From a virus: DNA of 64,000 nucleotides. The translations under genes were made by a program, and so were the position numbers. Position 1 is the stretch's first letter. Every line of letters starts with the position of its first letter. The notes beneath the pieces were generated by a model. That model searched no databases. It had not been told where the DNA came from and saw only the letters and a program-made list of their open reading frames with translations. The stretch covers positions 1 to 64,000 of IMG/VR virus record IMGVR_UViG_3300032288_002811; one strand, written 5' to 3'. Shown in pieces: positions 17,319 to 26,100 of the stretch.

Positions 17319-18035
17319 TTACCATTCCAATTTTTCATTCCTGTAAGATGCTCGTCCTGTGTCTGAACGATTGGAAATGGTGGTTTCTCCGTGTACATAT
17401 GGATATGTTTCGGTCGCATATAAACCTTGGTGAGTAACATTAAATAAATCGATACGCATCATAATATCCAAAGAATTATTGATGCCGTGTTGAATCACAT
17501 AACTGATTAAATTTTTGGCCACTACAGGATCAATTGCATATGCATGAGCTCTACACATAAACATCCAATTTGGTCCGTCTTGTGAATATGGCGGCAGAGG
17601 TTGCCTTGGCCAATTATGATTAACCCATTCACTTCCACCAAGATAAACAATACTATTATAACTATTCAATGTTTTCAAACGTTCAAGCATTATGGCATCA
17701 TGTTCAAGTATAACAATTGGTTTATCTATTACCGCACAATGAATCCATAAACTAAGGTGGCTTAGACAACATGCCACTTCTGCTTTGGTTAAATAATGGT
17801 CTGTAATTTTAACCATACTAATGATACTATCATTTTCCATATGTGGTGGTGCCACAATAAGACCAGGAGTTGAGTTGGTACCATCAAATGCGTCCCAAAC
17901 TTTATAAGGCATGCCTACTTTTTCACAACTTTCTTGACAAACTTTTGAATATTTTTCACTTTTTTCATTATCTTTAATGGTAATGATGTATGCAGATTCA
18001 ACATCTATACTGTGACTACGAAATAAATTTAACAT
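17319..18035 (-). CDS. Glycosyltransferase family 25 (GT25)
   Basis: This 238-residue enzyme of the LPS-type GT25 family transfers a sugar from a nucleotide-sugar donor. The N-terminus has the family strand SAYIITIKDNEKSEKY. The central core KAEVACCLSHLSLWIHC is followed by KPIVILEHDAIM, where EHDA takes the place of the metal-binding acidic motif. GSEW and an H-x-Y-AIDP stretch (RAHAYAIDP) follow, as in other GT25 proteins. No membrane segment is seen, so it should act in the cytoplasm. It is the last of three sugar-modification genes and lies immediately before the neck genes. The acceptor is unknown; a virion protein or cell-surface glycan are both possible. Confidence 0.88.
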   Translation of the reverse strand: MLNLFRSHSIDVESAYIITIKDNEKSEKYSKVCQESCEKVGMPYKVWDAFDGTNSTPGLIVAPPHMENDSIISMVKITDHYLTKAEVACCLSHLSLWIHCAVIDKPIVILEHDAIMLERLKTLNSYNSIVYLGGSEWVNHNWPRQPLPPYSQDGPNWMFMCRAHAYAIDPVVAKNLISYVIQHGINNSLDIMMRIDLFNVTHQGLYATETYPYVHGETTISNRSDTGRASYRNEKLEW

Positions 18036-18040
18036 AATTT

Positions 18041-19798
18041 TTAATCCATTTTAATTGGTTCTATTTTCAACTTTGGCCAACTCAATCTTTCTTGAACTGC
18101 TTTATTTAATAATTTTTTATTAATACGTCCTGGTTTATATATTTGTAATATGTAAACAACAGAACTGGCTATATTATTGTATGTATTTAATGCATAATCA
18201 ATTTGTTGTGGATTCAGTCTTCTTTTGGTCATTTCTTCTTTAAAACTATCTGTAAAATGAAAATTGTAATTAAGAGTTTCTATATCAATATCATGTTGAA
18301 ATGCCAATAAACTATCGCTCCATCCTGTTTTTATTTTATCTAATGATTTTGGTTGATTAAACATATTAAACATTTCAAGTGTGATACTTCTTTTATGATC
18401 CGGATCATTAATAGCATTATCACATCTCCAATGTGGACATTGTATTTCCCATAAAGCATTATTTGAAGATATTCTATTCATTTCTTTTAGTACCGGAATA
18501 ATATCGGCCGAGTTATTACCTAAATGTTCCAATATATCTTTTGCTACAATATGGTCAAATTCATCATCTTCAAACGGCCATGGAAATTTATTAAAATCAA
18601 CTAATAAATCTGGCTCAACTAAAGGATCGATATCTGCATTAATAAAATTTTCAATTTTTTTAAAACCACAACCCATATTTAATTTTTTATATTTTTTTAT
18701 TTCAAAATTATGTTCTATATGTTTTAAATTAAATTTTTCTTCTAGTTCTTCATATAATAATTCAAATGGTGGTTTCCATTGACCTGCTTTTTTTTGTCTA
18801 AACAAACGAATATTTTTGTAATAAGGTGATCCACGGTTTTCTGGAGTTTTATATGCCCATGTATGATAACATAATACAGGAGTTATTATCCATGTTTCTT
18901 TACCCATTGCAGCTGCCATATGTGCAATGCTAGTACAAGCTGTAATTACAATATCTAAATTTTCAATGGCTGCCATGGTATCTTCCCAATCAACCATTTT
19001 TTCATTTAAATCAATTATTTCTTTTGGTAATTCTATTAGATTGTCATCTCTTTGCAAACTATATATTTGTAATTCCGAATATTTTGATAAATTTAAAAGA
19101 AATTTTTCTGGAAATATTCTATAACTCTGATGTTCAAATAAAGGACTTCCAGCCCATCGAATTCCAACTTTAATTTTTTCTGAATTGATTATACTTTTCC
19201 ACTTATTAACATATTCAGGTGAAGGTGACAAGTATGGTTCGTTGGGAAAATTATCAAAATCATGACCAGCCACATAACCTGCACTAAATGCAGGAATCCA
19301 ATAATCATGTTCTACTGTATCAGCTTCAGTACGTAATATAACTTTATCTACACCTTCAATTCGACTGAATATATCAACAAACTCTGGTGAAGCCGCTAAG
19401 TATACATGTTTTGCACCTAAATTTTTGTAACTAGTAGCCCATCTAGAGTGTATAATTTCATCACCATAACCACCTTCTAATGATATAATTATAGATTTGC
19501 CTTTGATATCATGTTCTTTTGGATTCCAAATTGGTGCGTCTGTTTTTAATCGTGGACTACCATAGGTTTCTATTAATCTACCTGATTCTAAAGCTTCTCC
19601 AGCTTCTTTATATTTACCTTCATATACAAGAAACCAACCACGATTGTATGTATGTCGTATCCAAATATCTTGTGTGTTTTTTCCATAGTCATCCAAAATC
19701 TTTTTGGGACCAAGCATTTGCATTTTGTCACTTATTGCTTTAGCTTCTTTGTGTTTACCTTGATACTGAAGTATCAACATTTCATTCATTTCATGCAT
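18041..19798 (-). CDS. Fusion: GT9-like glycosyltransferase + SAM methyltransferase
   Basis: This 585-residue protein has two enzymatic parts. Residues about 1-80 are helical and TPR-like (GKHKEAKAISDKM, GKYKEAGEALESGR). About 95-345 resemble heptosyltransferase-like GT-B enzymes, with SLEGGYGDEIIHSRW, then VGIRWAGSPLFEHQSYR, then the C-terminal donor-site pattern ITACTSIAHMAAAMGKETW. About 370-585 are a class I methyltransferase with motif I LNMGCGFKKIENFINADID and FDHIVAKDILEHL. The protein probably adds a sugar and then methylates it, or acts on a shared glycan; this coupling is inferred. It is close to its neighbours (5 and 12 nt), so the three genes form one unit. Confidence 0.85.
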   Translation of the reverse strand: MHEMNEMLILQYQGKHKEAKAISDKMQMLGPKKILDDYGKNTQDIWIRHTYNRGWFLVYEGKYKEAGEALESGRLIETYGSPRLKTDAPIWNPKEHDIKGKSIIISLEGGYGDEIIHSRWATSYKNLGAKHVYLAASPEFVDIFSRIEGVDKVILRTEADTVEHDYWIPAFSAGYVAGHDFDNFPNEPYLSPSPEYVNKWKSIINSEKIKVGIRWAGSPLFEHQSYRIFPEKFLLNLSKYSELQIYSLQRDDNLIELPKEIIDLNEKMVDWEDTMAAIENLDIVITACTSIAHMAAAMGKETWIITPVLCYHTWAYKTPENRGSPYYKNIRLFRQKKAGQWKPPFELLYEELEEKFNLKHIEHNFEIKKYKKLNMGCGFKKIENFINADIDPLVEPDLLVDFNKFPWPFEDDEFDHIVAKDILEHLGNNSADIIPVLKEMNRISSNNALWEIQCPHWRCDNAINDPDHKRSITLEMFNMFNQPKSLDKIKTGWSDSLLAFQHDIDIETLNYNFHFTDSFKEEMTKRRLNPQQIDYALNTYNNIASSVVYILQIYKPGRINKKLLNKAVQERLSWPKLKIEPIKMD

Positions 19799-19810
19799 AA
19801 TATATTCTTT

Positions 19811-21190
19811 CTATTTTTTTCTAATATCAACTATCAAATCAAATTCTACTTCTTTAATATATATGTCATACTTAAAACGTATGGCTAAACTTTCAAAAAG
19901 TTTTTTAGTAAAACCACATTTGTGTGACATATATTCATTGTTATTTTTATGTGTATGTGTGTTTGATCCATACAAAATATCCATAACTGTAATTGGTGTA
20001 TTTGAATCTGCATAATACATAATATCCAATATATCACCTGTAGTTATTTTATGACCTAATCTGCTCATATTAGGTGTAACAAGTCGAACAAAACCACCTT
20101 CTTTTGTAATTCTTAATAATTCATTTATTACGGTTGGTACTTTGAAAAAATGAATATGTTCAATCATATGACTAGAAAAAACAACGTCCACAAATTCATT
20201 TGGTATATGACTTAAATCATGTACACTAGCTATTATATCTGGATTATATTTTTTGTCAATATCAAGTGACAATTCTTTGTAATTTAATTTAACCAAATCT
20301 TCGGTAAATATTTGTTCAGAAATTTTTGATCCACCAAAACCCACATTTAATATTGTTTTTTCGATTGTTGGTTGTAATTTTTCTGGCCTATCATATTTGT
20401 CCCACCATTCTCTCCAATTTATATATGGATCTCTTTCTGTTTCATATTGCATATGTAATGCCAGACTTGGCATAGGAACAAATAGATAATAACCACGTTC
20501 TTGGAACAATCTATTGATGGTATTATCTTCCATCTTTTCTTCCACAGGATGGTCACCCATAGCTTCAAATAAATCCCACTCTTGTTGTATAACAGCCCAC
20601 CAAGTCATAAAACAACTAGCTGTAGCGATTTGAGTTCGCCAATGTTTTCCTTGAGATTGTATTATGTGACTTTGTATTGCTGTATTTTCTGGAATATAAT
20701 AACGATAAGGATCATTAAATGGGTATATGCTAGTAAAGTTTCCTACTTTGTTTGTTGTATCTATCAAAGTTACTATCATGTCAAAAATAGCAGTAGTTTC
20801 ATATAGATAATCATCTTGTGCAAAATAAACAATATCTATACCATGTTCTAAACCATGTTCATAACATTTTTTAATACTTGGCATAATACCATAAGTATCT
20901 AATGGAATAAATTCTGTTGGAAATGTTGCAAGATTTAGGTTATTTTTTAACTCATCTATGGATGAATCATCACTATGGTCATCATATACTACCAATTTAA
21001 ATTTGGTACGGCCGTTGAATAGTTCTTTGGCATAAATTAATGATTCAATTAAACTACGTGTGCAACGTCTTTGTATTTCACCTTTAGATGCACCACAATA
21101 TCTTTCCTCTTTTGTGATATCGAGATAATGTTGATTATCTCCTTTACTGTGTGTTTGTAATATCACAAGTACATTTAATATATTTTCCAT
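19811..21190 (-). CDS. Fusion: GT2-like glycosyltransferase + SAM methyltransferase
   Basis: The N-terminal half (about 1-250) resembles a GT-A family 2 glycosyltransferase: a start strand NVLVILQTHSKGD, a donor-site stretch KLVVYDDHSDDSSIDEL and an acidic metal motif in IVYFAQDDYLYE. The C-terminal half (about 285-459) is a class I methyltransferase with ILNVGFGGSKIS, the acidic strand ELSLDID, VDVVFSSHMIEHIHF and FVRLVTPN. A nine-codon-longer reading starts with TTG at 21217 but has no ribosome site and would sit at the predicted transcription start. The ATG at 21190, with an AGAGAG stretch ten bases upstream, is preferred (459 residues). It is the first gene after an exact late promoter. 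Confidence 0.85.
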   Translation of the reverse strand: MENILNVLVILQTHSKGDNQHYLDITKEERYCGASKGEIQRRCTRSLIESLIYAKELFNGRTKFKLVVYDDHSDDSSIDELKNNLNLATFPTEFIPLDTYGIMPSIKKCYEHGLEHGIDIVYFAQDDYLYETTAIFDMIVTLIDTTNKVGNFTSIYPFNDPYRYYIPENTAIQSHIIQSQGKHWRTQIATASCFMTWWAVIQQEWDLFEAMGDHPVEEKMEDNTINRLFQERGYYLFVPMPSLALHMQYETERDPYINWREWWDKYDRPEKLQPTIEKTILNVGFGGSKISEQIFTEDLVKLNYKELSLDIDKKYNPDIIASVHDLSHIPNEFVDVVFSSHMIEHIHFFKVPTVINELLRITKEGGFVRLVTPNMSRLGHKITTGDILDIMYYADSNTPITVMDILYGSNTHTHKNNNEYMSHKCGFTKKLFESLAIRFKYDIYIKEVEFDLIVDIRKK

Positions 21191-21223
21191 TTTATAATCA
21201 CTCTCTATAATATACAATAATAT

Positions 21224-21231
21224 TATTTATA
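21224..21231 (-). promoter_or_regulatory. T4-type late promoter for the glycan-modification genes
   Basis: Exact TATAAATA on the minus strand, in the 51-nt gap between the RCC1 protein and the GT2-methyltransferase gene. Expected start is about 21218, 28 nt before the chosen ATG. It implies that the sugar-modification genes are made at the same time as the virion proteins. Confidence 0.65.
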
Positions 21232-21241
21232 TATGATAAAT

Positions 21242-23098
21242 TTAACAGTAAAATACTGTTTGGAAAGCTCCTAGTGTGAAAGATCCAGTGCCACTGGATG
21301 CTACATTAGTCATAATTTGTGTTGGGCTACTTCTTACTGTACTTGCAGCTGCCAGTTGACAACCATATAGTCCATCTCCCCAAGCATACAATACTCCTCC
21401 AGTAGTTACAGCCATAGCATGTGATGAACCAGCATCAACTTTTGAAAAAGTTGTTCCTGGCATAAGTTGTACTGGACTACTTCTATTGACTGTAGCTGTG
21501 TTTCCTCCATGATATGGTGCTAGACCCCAACCAAAAAGTCTTCCATTAATATCAATTGCAAATCCGGCATAACCGGCTGCTGCAATTTGACTATAACTAC
21601 TACCTGTCGGATAAAGCAAAGCAGCATTACTTTTGTTAACAGTAAGATTATCACCTAGATTTCCATAACCATTATAACCCATTGAAAATACTCTACCTGT
21701 ATTTTGTAACCAAGTTGTATGTGTAGCTCCACCAACCATTGCTACATAACTAGACGATACTAATACGGGAGTACTTGCATTTGCTATTGTTCCACTTCCT
21801 GTTTGACCATAAAGATTGTATCCCCAAGCATAAGATGCGCCAGCTGTTGTAATAGCATATGTAGTGCCTGCTGAACCTCTATTCAGATTAGTATATTGAC
21901 ATGCAGAACCAGTAAGATTACCTGCAATAATTTGTGGGTATATTCTGGTACCAGAATTGACACCTGTTCCACCGCCTGTTGAACCGTTAGCGTTATTTCC
22001 CCAAGTGTAACATAACAAATTACTATAACCTAATGCTATTGTATATTGATTGTATGCATCAGCTCCATAGTATAAATTACTAGGTGCGCCGGCAGTAGTT
22101 AATTGTACAGGACTACTTCGAGCACCGGCACCAGCGCTGGTATTATTACCCCACTGAGCGGCCGTGTTTACGCCCCATATCCATAGTGTAGCGTCCGATT
22201 TAAGTCCGTTGGTTACGACATTACCATAATAATTGTATGCCCATTGACCAAAAGTTGATATAGGTCCAACTAAATTTGCTCTATTTGTACCAGAAGTAAA
22301 TACTGCTGTTGATTTATTGACTGTTGTGTTGTCACCTAATTGGCCACCTGTATTTAATCCAAAAGCAACAGTAAAACGTTCATATAATGTTTGTGTGGCC
22401 GAAACACCAACTTGTGTTCCAAAGTTATCAGGTGAAACACCTACTGTAAAAGTCCGTTCATTACCACCAGAATCATAATTTGTTGTTGTTAAACTGATTG
22501 TACCAGTACCTGTAACAGAAGTAGTAAAAGAACCTGAACTAGTAGTAAAATGTGAAGATGATGTTCCACCATGATTAATTCGCCAATATAATAATTGACT
22601 ATTATAACCTGTACATGCAACTGCAAGGTTGAAAGTACCTAAGCCCGCTTGGCCACCTCTAAGACAAATGTTTGACTGCCCACGTATGGCCGCTGACCTA
22701 GTAACCGTTGCTGTTACAGTTGTAGAAGTATCATTAACTGTTACTGAAGCACTGGTTGCAATAACTGTTCCTGATATTGAATCTGTTCTAATACTAACTG
22801 TAAATGTTTCTGCACCTTCAGTTGTAAAATCTGCAATTGGTGTAATAGAAAAAGTACCTGAAGAAGCTGAAACTGTAATTGTACCTGAAGTTGCAGAAAA
22901 ATCTCCAGAAGATGTTGTTACATGATTGATTGTCCAATATAATGTACCACTAGCAAAATTCGTTGTTGTTATACCAAATGATCCAGCAGAACCTTCGTTG
23001 ATTGAAGATGGTGTAGTATTAAATGTGGCTGATGCACTTAATACACCACCTGCTGCACCAAAACCTAACGATTGACCTATACTAGAATAACGAGGCAT
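21242..23098 (-). CDS. Virion adhesin with RCC1 beta-propeller
   Basis: This 618-residue protein has three parts. After a short Gly-rich N-terminus come two Calx-beta-like Ig-type domains (about 30-130 and 130-235): INEGSAGSFGITTTNFASGT, then TEGAETFTVSIRTD, and a second diverged copy ending ERTFTVGVSPDNFGTQVG. Residues about 240-618 contain seven RCC1-type repeats. Their cores are AFGLNTGGQLG, IWGVNTAAQWG, TWGNNANGSTG, AWGYNLYGQTG, SMGYNGYGNLG, GWGLAPYHGG and AWGDGLYGC. Seven repeats would make one complete propeller. It lies at the end of the fibre cluster and is probably a receptor-binding or accessory adhesin on the tail. No enzyme motif is seen. Confidence 0.85.
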   Translation of the reverse strand: MPRYSSIGQSLGFGAAGGVLSASATFNTTPSSINEGSAGSFGITTTNFASGTLYWTINHVTTSSGDFSATSGTITVSASSGTFSITPIADFTTEGAETFTVSIRTDSISGTVIATSASVTVNDTSTTVTATVTRSAAIRGQSNICLRGGQAGLGTFNLAVACTGYNSQLLYWRINHGGTSSSHFTTSSGSFTTSVTGTGTISLTTTNYDSGGNERTFTVGVSPDNFGTQVGVSATQTLYERFTVAFGLNTGGQLGDNTTVNKSTAVFTSGTNRANLVGPISTFGQWAYNYYGNVVTNGLKSDATLWIWGVNTAAQWGNNTSAGAGARSSPVQLTTAGAPSNLYYGADAYNQYTIALGYSNLLCYTWGNNANGSTGGGTGVNSGTRIYPQIIAGNLTGSACQYTNLNRGSAGTTYAITTAGASYAWGYNLYGQTGSGTIANASTPVLVSSSYVAMVGGATHTTWLQNTGRVFSMGYNGYGNLGDNLTVNKSNAALLYPTGSSYSQIAAAGYAGFAIDINGRLFGWGLAPYHGGNTATVNRSSPVQLMPGTTFSKVDAGSSHAMAVTTGGVLYAWGDGLYGCQLAAASTVRSSPTQIMTNVASSGTGSFTLGAFQTVFYC

Positions 23099-23101
23099 AT
23101 T

Positions 23102-26100
23102 TTATCCGTATGAGTTTAATTGGCCAAGAATTGTAAATGTACCGGAAACATTAATCAATGTAAATGTTATCACATCAACTCTATTTGCGACACCAACACC
23201 CGTTGTAGCATTTAACCATTTAATAGTAGGTGTTGAACCATTAACTGATATACTATTAACAATATATGGTGTTGCGCCTTGTGCAATTATACAAACAAAT
23301 GTTGATACACGACTTGAAGTATTATCTAAACCAGTAATTGTTGCGGTAATGTTACCACCAACGCCTGTATGATAAAATGTGGCACCTGTAGAGTAATCAT
23401 ATGTTGTTGCACCACTAGAACTTGATTTGGATTGAAAGTTTTCTTGTGATTGTTGGAAAACTGTGTTACTACTAAAGGTTACTAGACCAGATACTGTACC
23501 ACCAGCTTTTGGTAGTGCATTGTTAGCAGTTGTAAATGCAGAGTTGGCATATGAACCTGCACCTGTTGCATTTGTGCCAGCGGTATTAGCAATACCAAAC
23601 GCTGCGTTAGCATATGAACCAGCAGACAATGCATTAGTTGCAGCAGTATTGGCTTGTGTGAAAGCACCATTAGCGTAACCAGCTGCAGCAGTTACATTAT
23701 TAGCAGTTGAGAATGCGGCATTAGCATATGAACCAGCACTTGTTCCTTTGGCATCTGCTGTATTGGCTGCCGTGAAAGCACCGTTGGCATATGTACCAGC
23801 TGATACTGCCTTAGCATCAGCTGTGGAAGCATTAGTAGCTGCGGTATTTGATTGAGAGAAACTGGAATTGGCATATGATGCTGCAGAATTAGCTACGGCA
23901 AATCCAGAGTTGGCATATGAACTTGCTGAAGCAGATGAAGCAGCATTAGCTGCTGTGAATGCACCGTTAGCATACGATGCAGCTGAGTTAGCAACATAAC
24001 TTGGAGTATTGGCCGATAGGAAAGCAGAGTTAGCATATGAACTAGCAGCAGTTACGTTATTGGCTTGAGTGAATGCACCGTTGGCATACAACGCAGCTGA
24101 GTTGGCAACATTACTCGGAGTGTTAGCTGTTAAGAATGCTGAGTTGGCATATGAACTAGCAGCAGTTATGTTATTAGCAATACCAAATGCTGAGTTAGCA
24201 TATACACCAGCAGAATTGGCAGAAATGAAGGCACCATTTGCATATGAACTTGCTGAAGCAGATGACGCTGCATTAGCAGCTGTAAAAGCACCGTTAGCAT
24301 ATACACCAGCAGATGTTGCGGTATTGGCTTGTGTGAAGGCACCGTTAGCATACGATGCAGCTGAGTTGGCAGTATAACTTGGAGTATTAGCCTGTAAGAA
24401 GGCAGAGTTAGCATATGAACTTGCTGAAGCAGATGAAGCTGCATTAGCTGCTGCAAAGGCACCGTTAGCATACGATGCAGCTGAGTTGGCAGTATAACTT
24501 GGAGTATTAGCAGTTAAGAATGCTGAGTTGGCATATGAACTTGCTGAAGCAGATGAAGCTGCATTAGCTGCTGCAAAGGCACCGTTAGCATATGAACCTG
24601 CACCTACTGCTTTAGAGTCTGCCGTATTAGCTGCAATGAAAGCACCATTAGCATATATTGCAGCAGGAACAACACTCTCAAAAGCACTATTTGCAACATT
24701 AAAAGCGGATGTTGCATTCAAAGCAGCAGTATTGGCAACTGTAAATGCTGAATTGGCATATGATCCAGATGTTACTGCCTTAGCATCCGCTGTTGCAGCA
24801 TTAGTTGTTGCGGTATTGGCTTGTGTGAAGGCACCATTCGCATACACACCAGCAGACGTTGCAGTATTAGCTTGAGTGAAGGCACCGTTAGCATATATGG
24901 CTGCCGAGTTAGCAACATAACTTGGAGTATTGGCCGCTAGGAATGCAGAGTTGGCATAAACACCTGCCGAAGATGCACCACTTGCTGAGTTAGCAGCCGC
25001 AAAGGCCGCATTTGCATATGAACTAGAAGAATTAGCAACAGTAAAAGCACCGTTAGCATATACACCTGCCGAAGCTGCACCACTTGCTGAGTTAGCAGCC
25101 GCAAATGCCGAGTTGGCATAAGAACCAGCAGTTACTGCCTTAGCATCGGCCGTGTTAGCACCAGCGAATGCTGAGTTGGCATAAACACCTGCTGGTGTTG
25201 CTGTGTTAGCCTGTAAGAAGGCCGCATTTGCATATGAACCAGCAGAGTTTGCACCAGCATATGCATTGATTAAGTCACTAGACCATCCTGTATCATAGTT
25301 TGTTGAACTGTTCTTAACTAATACTTGACCTGTAGTACCACCAGAAGCAACACCATTACCAGTTGCGCCTGTGGTACCAGTTGCACCAGTTGGTCCACGT
25401 GGACCTTGGCCACCAGTTACTGTTTGTTCAAGTGCAAAATAATCTATCTTGGATGCATGTCCTGTATTACCAGCATTGCTGTGATATAAACGAGCTTGAA
25501 CTGCACCAGCAGAAATATAAGATGTATAACCTAATACTTCAAGTGCATATTGTGCATAACCATTGGCACCAGAATATGAACCAATATTGTCCCATGAAGA
25601 TGTGGAATTGTTATAAATTTGGAAATAAATTATATGACCAGATGCTGGTGTGTAATCAATATTTGCAACGATTCGGTTGAATGATGTTATACCACTAAAT
25701 GTAAATGTAATAATCCACGCAGGACCACTACCATTACCATCAGTTATTTGATATGAATTGCCATCATTCAATGTTTGTGTATCGGTTACAGAACCAGAAA
25801 CATAAACACCATTAGTTAATGACAAACTGTCCGCTGTATATGAAGTTGTTGCTGGAGCTTCAATATCTGCAAAACTCAATACACCCGTACCATCAGTAAT
25901 TAAATATTGACCTGGTGCACCACCATAAATGTGTAAGTTGTCAACTACACCAAGTGCAACATTGGCTCCAACAGAATTCACATTACCAGAAATCTTAAAT
26001 GCATTGTTTGATGTGAAGTATTCTAAGTTGCTTGTGTTACTTAAATAACCATTATTGTTGGCAAAAATTATAGTATTTGCTTTCCAGCCACTTACTTGTG

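Noticed and set aside
17319-21190. DNA base glycosylation (as in T4 alpha/beta glucosyltransferases)
   Set aside because: The enzymes resemble LPS/protein glycan GT2, GT9-like and GT25 families, not the T4 DNA glucosyltransferases, and no hydroxymethylase is in view.
25340-25420. True collagen fibre
   Set aside because: Only a short Gly-X-Y run (about 16 residues) is present; it is a linker as seen in many phage fibres.
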